DNA from: an uncultured Erysipelotrichaceae bacterium
GTDB taxonomy: Bacteria; Bacillota_I; Bacilli_A; Erysipelotrichales; Coprobacillaceae
Assembly (NCBI GenBank): GCA_947573745.1
Contig: CANPGX010000089.1
Span: forward strand, 1 to 5,237
Direction: 5' to 3'
DNA: 5,237 nt
The notes under the pieces are model-generated. The model saw only the letters and a list, made by a program, of their open reading frames with translations. It made no database searches and was not told the DNA's origin. A program made the position numbers and the translations under genes. Positions 1 through 5,237 of the stretch are shown piece by piece; positions within the stretch are counted from its first letter, which is position 1, and every line of letters begins with the position of its first letter.

Positions 1-1136
1 ATATGGTTATTAAAAATCCTGGTATTCCTTAAACAAAGCCTTTTATTCTTCGTTTAAAGGAAAGAGGGATTCCTGTCTATACAGAAATTGAATTAGCTTA
101 TCAGCTTGCTAAGAAACAACGCTATATCGCGATTACAGGAACGAATGGGAAGACGACAACAACGACTTTAGTGTATGAAATGCTAGCAAAACATTTTCCC
201 CATGTCCATGTAGCAGGCAACATTGGTGTTCCTTTATGTGAAATTGTGTTGAAAGAAGATCTTCTCCATCAGGAAAATCATATTGTTGTTTTAGAAATGT
301 CTAATTTTCAACTTCTGGATGTGGATCAATTTAAACCTGAGTTATCAACAATCATTAATCTTACACCAGATCACTTAGATTACATGCGTAGTTTGGATGA
401 ATATTATGCTTCAAAAACACATATTTATCGTCGTCAGGATCAACATGATGTTTTTTTGTTGAACATCGATGATCCTGTGATTGAACAATATACACAACGT
501 TATCCTATTCCTTGTGCTATTCAGACGTATTCTTTAGAGAAAAAAGCAGATGCTTATCTTGCTGAGGGTGGCCTTTATTTTCATGAGACGCGTTTGTTAG
601 AGACAAAAGATATTTCTTTAGTGGGACGTCATAATATACAAAATATCTTGTTTAGTATCTTGACTGCAAAACATTTTCATCTTTCAGACCAGGAGATTCA
701 TGATTTTATTATGAGTTTTAAAGGTGTTGAGCATCGTATTGAATATGTCAAAGAAGTTCAAGGCGTTAAATATTATAATGATTCTAAAGCAACGAATACA
801 GATGCCACGATCATTGCTTTAAAAGCCTTTGAGCAACCTGTCATTTTATTAATGGGAGGTTTCGAAAAGGGACTTGATTTAAAGGAATTAGCGCTTTATC
901 AAGATCATATTAAATATTTGATTACTTTTGGTGTCGCGGGGCCACGCTTTCAACAGGATATGCATCACCCCCATAGTGAATGTGTCGCTTGTTTGAAAGA
1001 GGCGATTCAATTGGCTAAACGCTTAGCACAAAAAGGAGATATCGTTTTATTATCACCTTCAACAAGTAGTTATGATGAATTTAGTGGCTATGAAGAAAGA
1101 GGACGCGTATTTAAAAATATCGTCAACACGTTATAG
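1..1136 (+). pseudogene. murD: murD, UDP-N-acetylmuramoylalanine--D-glutamate ligase, 3' part with an in-frame stop
   Basis: MurD is the cytoplasmic ATP-dependent ligase that adds D-Glu to UDP-MurNAc-L-Ala in peptidoglycan synthesis. The visible frame (codons start at 3) reads NPGIP, then TAA at 30-32, then about 35 codons to the P-loop GTNGKT (138-155). Downstream come EMSNFQ, TPDHLDYM with the SKTHIY lysine region (the carbamylated Lys in the family), GRHNIQN, the HRIE...NDSKATN motif, MGGFEKG and LSPSTSSYDEFSGYEERG near the C-terminus. These cover the Mur central and C-terminal domains in the right order with no frameshift. Roughly the first 75-80 residues lie outside the window. The stop replaces an expected Tyr, one base from TAT or TAC. 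No ATG, GTG or TTG lies in frame between the stop and the P-loop; the first candidate, GTG at 171, would give a 321-residue product lacking the P-loop and so inactive. Since MurD is normally essential, this is a decayed or duplicate copy, a sequence error, or suppressed. Family assignment is very secure; pseudogene status is not. Confidence 0.8.
30..32 (+). other. in-frame TAA stop inside murD
   Basis: The TAA falls directly after NPGIP in the murD frame. In MurD proteins this position, at the end of the N-terminal UDP-binding domain, is usually Tyr or another non-stop residue, and the residues after it (TKPFILRLKERGIPVYTEIELAY) again match the family in the same frame. A single substitution from TAT or TAC explains it; no insertion or deletion is needed. 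Confidence 0.9.
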
Positions 1137-1150
1137 TGTTGACTTTTTTT
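1122..1150 (+). terminator. Rho-independent terminator of murD
   Basis: A perfect 8-bp stem, GTCAACAC (1122-1129) and GTGTTGAC (1136-1143), encloses a 6-base loop and is followed by seven T (1144-1150). The 5' arm is the last sense codons of murD, and the TAG stop (1134-1136) spans the end of the loop and the first base of the 3' arm, so coding and termination signals overlap. It ends the transcription unit, so no ftsW or murG follows murD here, unlike in many dcw clusters. Confidence 0.9.
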
Positions 1151-1156
1151 ATGGCA

Positions 1157-1190
1157 TATAAAAAGATGAAATCTTTTGGATTTCATCTTT
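1157..1190 (-). terminator. Rho-independent terminator of yjjI-yjjW
   Basis: A perfect 12-bp inverted repeat, AAAGATGAAATC (1162-1173) and GATTTCATCTTT (1179-1190), has a 5-base loop. Read on the - strand it begins two bases after the yjjW TAA stop and runs into a T-rich tail (CTTTTTATAT). On the + strand it lacks a good T-run (CTTTAGTT), so it chiefly serves the - strand operon. It lies back to back with the murD terminator, as is usual between convergent genes. Confidence 0.87.
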
Positions 1191-1192
1191 AG

Positions 1193-2026
1193 TTATGTGG
1201 TTTTGATATGTATAGCTCCGTTTTTTAATGCTAAATAAGCCATTTTTTGAAGTTCTTCATCATCAATAGGATGATGACCACACTTTTCTAATCCTTCTTT
1301 TCTTACGCCGAAAGGACGATATTTAATGAGTTTATAGAAACACTTGTCTTGAATGATTTTAGATACATTCAAGACTGTTTTTTTATTTTGTTCAGGATGA
1401 TTGAGCAAGACGGTTCGTACTTCATAACATTGATCATGTTTTAAAAGATAATCTAGATTTTTTAAGACAGTTGTATTGCTTTGACCAGTTAATTCTAGAT
1501 GAAATTGTGGATCAAATGCTTTGACATCCAACATGACTTTATCTGTGTGAGCCATTAATTCAGGATATTTTTCCATATCGTGGTAGCCATTACTGTCCAT
1601 AAATGTCGTTAGTCCAAGGGTATGCACTTTTTTAAACAATTCTGTGAGAAACTCAGGATGATTCATACATTCGCCCCCACTGACAGTAATACCTGTAATA
1701 AAAGGCTTAGCGATTTTGATACGTTCTATGACATCTTCAACAGACATCCAAGTGATTTTTGGCGAGGCCATGTGTTGACATACTTTAATACAAGTATCAC
1801 AGTCTATACATGTTTCTTGATGCCATACGACTTGACCATGATCAATGGTCAAGGCTTGTACTGGACAACTTTTGACACATGTCCCACAGGATATGCAATA
1901 GTGGATCGTTTCGGGATTATGACAATATAGACAATGAAAAGGACAAGATTGAAAAAAGATTGTCATTCTGTTTCCGGGACCATCTACATTTGAAAAAGAG
2001 ATAATTTTATTGATGGGTGCTTTCAT
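1193..2026 (-). CDS. yjjW: YjjW family glycyl radical enzyme activase (radical SAM)
   Basis: This 277-residue protein is predicted to reductively cleave SAM and abstract a hydrogen from the glycyl-radical glycine of YjjI, encoded just upstream. Visible motifs are FSNVDGPGNR (11-20), typical of PFL-type activases; the radical-SAM cluster C28-x3-C32-x2-C35; two ferredoxin-type 4Fe-4S motifs at Cys44/47/50/54 and Cys73/76/79/83; and TVSGGE (114-119), the SAM-binding GGE motif. Length and layout match E. coli YjjW (about 287 residues, from memory). I chose ATG 2024-2026 because family members begin only a few residues before the GPGNR motif. An ATG at 2078-2080 would add 18 residues without family support, and neither has a strong ribosome binding site. 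With the chosen start the gene overlaps the yjjI end by 20 bases, suggesting translational coupling. Family is secure, the start moderately so. Confidence 0.93.
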   Translation of the reverse strand: MKAPINKIISFSNVDGPGNRMTIFFQSCPFHCLYCHNPETIHYCISCGTCVKSCPVQALTIDHGQVVWHQETCIDCDTCIKVCQHMASPKITWMSVEDVIERIKIAKPFITGITVSGGECMNHPEFLTELFKKVHTLGLTTFMDSNGYHDMEKYPELMAHTDKVMLDVKAFDPQFHLELTGQSNTTVLKNLDYLLKHDQCYEVRTVLLNHPEQNKKTVLNVSKIIQDKCFYKLIKYRPFGVRKEGLEKCGHHPIDDEELQKMAYLALKNGAIHIKTT

Positions 2027-3524
2027 GTTTTTCAATTCTTCGATCAAGAGCATGACCGCTATTTCTAGCTCCTTGTCCATAGAGAGTTACCTGATTTAAA
2101 GTAGCCTCTCCACGATCTAGTTTTTCAATTTCACTTTTTTTAACAAGATAACCGGTGACACGGACAACATCACAATCAGCAAGATAGCCAGTGAAATAGC
2201 GCATACCATTGGCTAAAGCACCTTTAATGATATCGAGAAGAGCTTCAGGTGTGTTTTTCCAAGTTTCTTCAAATTTAAAGATATCTCCAATACCCGTTGG
2301 AAAATATTGATGGTATCGACATGAGTGGAGAATATGTAACATCATTTCTGGTTCAGCACCAATAGGAATTCTTGCGCCAGGGGAGTTTTCTCGGCCATCA
2401 CTATCAATCCCTACCTGAGCATGAAGACCATATTGATGATGGCAACCTTCGCAATATAAACCATGATGTGCTTTGACGATGGCTTCTAGTTGTTCCATGA
2501 TTTCTACTCCTAAATCGTCTGCTTTTTGATTGTTGCCAAAGCCTTTTTTAGAATCTTGAATACCTAAAAGGTGATTGCAACACTCGGCAAGTCCGACCAT
2601 ACCAAACATACCTGTAAAGTTTTCTTGTTTGACAAAACCTTCTTTGACAAGGAAATTAGCTTTGAAAAATTGACTTTCTTCAACGATGAAACGAATACGA
2701 CGATCCATAAATTGCAACATCAGATTTGCATAATATGGAAGAACGCGGGTCTTAAAGTCCTCTATAGAAGAAGCTTCTAAAGCACATTCATACATGCGTA
2801 GACGAGGTAATGTATAACCGCCACCAGCTAATTTCAATCCATTATAACAACTGGCAAAGACATAATCTTCTCCCCATTCTTTCTTTAGCATGCGATGATT
2901 TCCAAAACTTGGCTTAGACGTTTTAAGCATACACTGAATGCATAATTTCGCAAATTCATCACTGGTAAGATCTGGATCATATTTGAGTGTTAAATTAGGG
3001 ATGGCTAATTGCATTTGTTCTGTTAGTTCAAGAATTAAGCGTCCAGTCAATGAATCCTTGGGACCTAAATTGGCATGAACAAAACTATCCGTTAATGTCT
3101 TATCAATATGAAGTAGAAATAACTTTAATGTTTTCTTGGCTTCTTCACGAGATACTTTTTGAACAAAAGGTTCTAAAAGTTCATCGAGGGAACCTAAATA
3201 AACTGGAAAAGATGTGATGGAAGGGACATGTTTGTATAAAATTAAGAGACTATTACAAGCTTCCTGTAAATCTTGTGGAGGGTCTAATTCTAAGAATTGA
3301 CATCCTTTTTCCATCAAAATACGGTAATCTGGAATAATGTATCTTGGACGATAGGGTGCGTGACCTTCGCCTAAATCACAAATAATGCCTTTTGAAATAG
3401 CCGTTTTGATTTCTTCTGTCTGAAGGAAAGGGCCCTCAGTGTTTTCGCCATAACGTGCGAGTGATAAAAGCTGTTGCTGATAAGTCAATGATTCATTTTT
3501 AATAATATCGATAACTTCGCTCAT
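2007..3524 (-). CDS. yjjI: YjjI family glycyl radical enzyme (DUF3029)
   Basis: This 505-residue protein belongs to the YjjI branch of glycyl radical enzymes; E. coli YjjI is of similar size. The C-terminal RVTGY (455-459) is the glycyl radical loop, with Gly458 the radical carrier. SCYNxLxLAGGG (225-236) looks conserved with E. coli YjjI as I recall it, making Cys226 a candidate thiyl radical residue. Other shared stretches are CDLGEGHAPYRPRYIIPDY (49-67), HVPSITSFPVYLG (99-111), HANLGPKDS (150-158), FGMVGLAE (307-314), LHAQVGIDSD (367-376) and PGARIPIG (382-389). The ATG at 3522-3524 is chosen because GGAGG lies four bases upstream; an ATG at 3570-3572 has no such site and falls beside a leader hairpin. 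The activase yjjW follows in the same operon. The enzyme should be cytoplasmic and oxygen-sensitive. Its substrate and reaction are, to my knowledge, not established, though in E. coli yjjIW lies beside the deo genes. A CxxCHH cluster (358-363) seems absent from E. coli YjjI. Confidence 0.94.
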   Translation of the reverse strand: MSEVIDIIKNESLTYQQQLLSLARYGENTEGPFLQTEEIKTAISKGIICDLGEGHAPYRPRYIIPDYRILMEKGCQFLELDPPQDLQEACNSLLILYKHVPSITSFPVYLGSLDELLEPFVQKVSREEAKKTLKLFLLHIDKTLTDSFVHANLGPKDSLTGRLILELTEQMQLAIPNLTLKYDPDLTSDEFAKLCIQCMLKTSKPSFGNHRMLKKEWGEDYVFASCYNGLKLAGGGYTLPRLRMYECALEASSIEDFKTRVLPYYANLMLQFMDRRIRFIVEESQFFKANFLVKEGFVKQENFTGMFGMVGLAECCNHLLGIQDSKKGFGNNQKADDLGVEIMEQLEAIVKAHHGLYCEGCHHQYGLHAQVGIDSDGRENSPGARIPIGAEPEMMLHILHSCRYHQYFPTGIGDIFKFEETWKNTPEALLDIIKGALANGMRYFTGYLADCDVVRVTGYLVKKSEIEKLDRGEATLNQVTLYGQGARNSGHALDRRIEKHESTHQ

Positions 3525-3528
3525 AAAA

Positions 3529-3533
3529 CCTCC
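3529..3533 (-). promoter_or_regulatory. ribosome binding site of yjjI
   Basis: Read on the - strand this is GGAGG followed by TTTT and the ATG at 3524. It decides the yjjI start in favour of the 505-residue form over the 521-residue upstream alternative. Confidence 0.85.
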
Positions 3534-3540
3534 AATATCA

Positions 3541-3568
3541 TTTTTATGTCTCATAGTAGACATAAAAA
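3541..3568. repeat. perfect 11-bp inverted repeat in the yjjI leader
   Basis: TTTTTATGTCT (3541-3551) and AGACATAAAAA (3558-3568) are exact reverse complements separated by six bases. The element sits in the yjjI 5' untranslated region, about eight bases upstream of the GGAGG and downstream of both putative yjjI promoters. It could be an operator for a dimeric regulator with half-site ATGTCT, or an RNA hairpin affecting yjjI translation. It does not look like a standard terminator: the stem is AT-rich, and on the yjjI strand the 3' arm is followed by ATGATATT, not a T-run. I cannot name a matching regulator. Confidence 0.75.
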
Positions 3569-3592
3569 CCATTTAAACATCTATTTTTATTT

Positions 3593-3622
3593 ATTTTACC
3601 ACAATTGGTTGGCATGAAACAA
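3593..3622 (-). promoter_or_regulatory. putative proximal yjjI promoter with extended -10
   Basis: On the - strand there is TTGTTT (3617-3622), an 18-base spacer, then TAAAAT (3593-3598) preceded by TG one base upstream, giving an extended -10 (TGGTAAAAT). Transcription would start near 3586 and include the inverted repeat. It is an alternative to the distal promoter and rests on consensus match alone in AT-rich DNA. Confidence 0.45.
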
Positions 3623-3624
3623 TA

Positions 3625-3652
3625 TTGTATATCTTATAAAATATGTTAAAAT
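3625..3652 (+). promoter_or_regulatory. putative bglA promoter with extended -10
   Basis: TTGTAT (3625-3630), a 16-base spacer and TAAAAT (3647-3652) preceded by TG one base upstream (TGTTAAAAT) give an extended -10 promoter. The start near 3659 leaves a short leader of about 29 bases, too short for a BglG/LicT-type antiterminator. I found no clear catabolite responsive element nearby. Confidence 0.5.
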
Positions 3653-3660
3653 TGAGTCAA
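3633..3660 (-). promoter_or_regulatory. putative distal yjjI promoter
   Basis: On the - strand there is TTGACT (3655-3660), a 16-base spacer and TATAAG (3633-3638), each matching the vegetative sigma consensus at five of six bases. The expected start near 3626 gives a leader of about 100 bases containing the inverted repeat. It overlaps the putative bglA promoter on the other strand. Confidence 0.5.
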
Positions 3661-3672
3661 AGATAGTCTATG

Positions 3673-3680
3673 AAAGGAGA
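3673..3680 (+). promoter_or_regulatory. ribosome binding site of bglA
   Basis: AAAGGAGA lies seven bases before the ATG at 3688, a strong Firmicutes-type site that fixes the start of the glycosidase gene. Confidence 0.88.
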
Positions 3681-3687
3681 TTAAATT

Positions 3688-5163
3688 ATGGGATTTAGAA
3701 AAGACTTTTTTTGGGGCGGTGCCACTGCTGCTAATCAGTATGAAGGTGGTTATCTAAGTGGTGGTAAAGGCCTTGCTTTACAAGATGTCATTACAGGTGG
3801 TGATGGACGTCAGGGAATTCCTAGAAGAATGGCTTTAAAGTTGGCTGATGGATCAACTAAGTTCATTGATCGTCGTAATGAAGATGTCCCTGCGGGTGCT
3901 GTGCCTTACATTGATGAAAATACCTACTATCCATCACATGTAGCCACAGATTTTTATCATCATTATAAAGAAGATATTGCTTTATTTGCACAAATGGGCT
4001 TTAAATCTTTCCGTATGTCTATCAATTGGACACGTATTTTTCCTCATGGAGATGATGAACAACCTAATGAAGAGGGATTAAAGTTCTATGATGATGTGTT
4101 TGATGAGTGTTTAAAATATGGTATTGAACCACAAGTCACGATCATACACTTTGATTTACCTTTAAATTTAGCAGTTCAATATGAAGGTTGGTTAGATCGC
4201 AGGACCATTGATTTCTATATGCGTTATGTAGAAACGATTTTTAATAGGTATAAAGATAAAGTGAAGTATTGGTTGACTTTTAATGAAATTAATTTCTGTA
4301 GAGATTATACTAATTTAGGGATCACAGAAGCTTCTAAAAGACCGGATAAAGTAGCCCAGGCTGTTCATCATTTATTAGTAGCTGCTGCTAAAACAGTAAT
4401 TTTAGGACATGAAATCAATCCTGATTTCATGATAGGTATGATGATCAATTTCTCAGAATCTTATCCGGAAGATATGAATCCATTGAATACACTACAAAAC
4501 ATCGTTGAACAAAGAGCGAGAACATTCTATACGGATGTACAATGTTTTGGTTATTATCCAGAATATAAGTGGATAGAGTATAAAAAGGCTGGTATTGAGT
4601 TGAACATGGAAGAAGATGATCTGGATATCCTTGCTAGAGGAACAGTAGATTATATTGGTTTCTCTTATTATTCTTCTTCAGTCGCTACGATTAATAAAAC
4701 AGCTAAGAAGACGCAAAGCAATCTAACAAGTGCTGTTGTCAATCCTTATTTGAAAGCGAATGATTGGGGATGGCAGATTGATCCGGTTGGTTTAAGAATT
4801 GTCCTGAATCGTTTGTATTATACGTATCATAAACCTTTATGGATCGTTGAGAATGGTTTAGGTGCCATCGATGTTGTTGAAGAAGATGGTTCTATTCACG
4901 ATCCATATCGTATCGATTATATGAGACAACATATCATTGAAATGAAAAAAGCCGTGGATGAAGATGGTGTCGATTTGATGGGATATATGCCTTGGGGCTG
5001 TATTGATGTTGTCAGTGCAGGTACTGGTGAAATGAGAAAACGTTATGGCTTTATTTATGTTGATATGGATGATGATGGTCATGGCGATTTACATCGTGCT
5101 AAGAAAGATTCTTTCTATTGGTATAAAAAAGTCTGTGAATCTAATGGTGAAGACCTTGATTAG
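3688..5163 (+). CDS. bglA: GH1 6-phospho-beta-glucosidase (BglA type)
   Basis: This 491-residue cytoplasmic enzyme of glycoside hydrolase family 1 is predicted to hydrolyse PTS-imported phosphorylated beta-glucosides (such as cellobiose-6-P or aryl-beta-glucoside-6-P) to glucose-6-phosphate and glucose or an aglycone. Visible features are the N-terminal FFWGGATAANQYEGG (7-21), HFDLP (154-158), the acid/base Glu200 in TFNEIN, the nucleophile Glu388 in IVENGLG, and the phosphate-binding signature near the end, Ser443 with Lys451 and Tyr453 in VSAGTGEMRKRYGFIYVD. That signature, with WGCID (436-440), separates 6-phospho-glycosidases from plain beta-glucosidases. The C-terminal half closely follows E. 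coli BglA as I recall it. Two differences stand out: an insertion at about 45-75 and a shortened loop after Glu200 (about 203-220). No PTS gene is in the window; one could lie downstream or elsewhere. It is a single-gene unit, divergent from yjjI. The exact sugar is unknown. Confidence 0.94.
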   Translation: MGFRKDFFWGGATAANQYEGGYLSGGKGLALQDVITGGDGRQGIPRRMALKLADGSTKFIDRRNEDVPAGAVPYIDENTYYPSHVATDFYHHYKEDIALFAQMGFKSFRMSINWTRIFPHGDDEQPNEEGLKFYDDVFDECLKYGIEPQVTIIHFDLPLNLAVQYEGWLDRRTIDFYMRYVETIFNRYKDKVKYWLTFNEINFCRDYTNLGITEASKRPDKVAQAVHHLLVAAAKTVILGHEINPDFMIGMMINFSESYPEDMNPLNTLQNIVEQRARTFYTDVQCFGYYPEYKWIEYKKAGIELNMEEDDLDILARGTVDYIGFSYYSSSVATINKTAKKTQSNLTSAVVNPYLKANDWGWQIDPVGLRIVLNRLYYTYHKPLWIVENGLGAIDVVEEDGSIHDPYRIDYMRQHIIEMKKAVDEDGVDLMGYMPWGCIDVVSAGTGEMRKRYGFIYVDMDDDGHGDLHRAKKDSFYWYKKVCESNGEDLD

Positions 5164-5169
5164 TATATG

Positions 5170-5195
5170 AGTGTCACGAGATGTGACACTTTTTT
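5170..5195 (+). terminator. Rho-independent terminator of bglA
   Basis: A perfect 8-bp stem, AGTGTCAC (5170-5177) and GTGACACT (5183-5190), encloses a 5-base loop and runs into a six-base T-run (5190-5195). It begins six bases after the bglA TAG stop, so bglA is likely transcribed alone. Confidence 0.92.
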
Positions 5196-5237
5196 CATAG
5201 TTTATCTTTTTGTAACATATATTTGAAACAAAGGTCG

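Noticed and set aside
171..1136. murD read as an intact 321-residue gene from GTG 171
   Set aside because: It would start after the GTNGKT P-loop and lack the UDP-binding domain; family sequence continues in frame upstream of the GTG.
1622..1930. Open frame of about 100 codons on the + strand
   Set aside because: Lies antisense inside yjjW, whose radical-SAM and ferredoxin motifs fix the real strand; no family resemblance.
2027..2080. Extended yjjW N-terminus from ATG 2078-2080
   Set aside because: The 18 extra residues are not expected in the family and overlap yjjI more deeply; only a weak AGGT precedes it. Kept as a less likely alternative.
2571..2780. Small + strand open frame
   Set aside because: Antisense shadow of yjjI with no family resemblance.
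3525..3572. Extended yjjI N-terminus from ATG 3570-3572
   Set aside because: No ribosome binding site, would translate through the inverted repeat, and a strong GGAGG precedes ATG 3522-3524.
3659..3687. BglG/LicT-type antiterminator or riboswitch before bglA
   Set aside because: The predicted leader is too short and has no hairpin with a T-run.
4858..5082. Small - strand open frame
   Set aside because: Antisense to the conserved C-terminal part of bglA; low-complexity translation typical of a shadow frame.
5196..5237. Possible promoter of a next gene
   Set aside because: AT-rich with loose -35-like hexamers, but no convincing pair and no gene start before the window ends.
1..5237. tRNA, rRNA, CRISPR, insertion sequence or phage signals
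   Set aside because: No repeat arrays, terminal inverted repeats, transposase-like frames or RNA-gene signatures seen; genes fill the window.

Overview
The window looks like a low-GC Firmicutes chromosome. Base composition is AT-rich, ribosome binding sites are GGAGG-type, and every transcription unit ends in a short hairpin followed by a T-run. The protein style and gene content (anaerobic glycyl radical enzyme, phospho-beta-glucosidase) would suit a gut anaerobe of the Erysipelotrichia, but that placement is an inference. There are four genes in three transcription units, tightly packed, with no gene-free stretch over about 165 bases.

Positions 1-1150 hold the 3' part of murD (UDP-MurNAc-L-Ala:D-Glu ligase, peptidoglycan synthesis) on the + strand, entering from outside the window. 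All downstream family motifs are intact, but the frame carries a TAA at 30-32, where the family normally has Tyr in a conserved NPGIPY stretch, upstream of the ATP-binding P-loop. It is a nonsense mutation, a sequence error or, less likely, recoding. Its terminator uses the last murD codons as the 5' arm.

Positions 1162-3660 hold a convergent - strand operon: yjjI, a glycyl radical enzyme of the YjjI/DUF3029 family, followed with a short overlap by yjjW, its radical-SAM activase with two extra 4Fe-4S ferredoxin clusters. The pair should form a complete oxygen-sensitive enzyme system: YjjW uses SAM to put a radical on Gly458 of YjjI. To my knowledge the substrate is not established. The yjjI leader contains a perfect 11-bp inverted repeat just upstream of the ribosome binding site, a candidate control site.

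Positions 3688-5195 hold a GH1 6-phospho-beta-glucosidase (BglA type) on the + strand, divergent from yjjI, with its own promoter and terminator. The divergent promoters overlap on opposite strands, so the glycosidase and the glycyl radical enzyme may compete for or share regulation. Whether they share a pathway cannot be told from sequence. The last 40 bases (5196-5237) hold no recognisable feature.

The most notable points are the stop codon in murD and the functionally orphan YjjI/YjjW pair with its structured leader.
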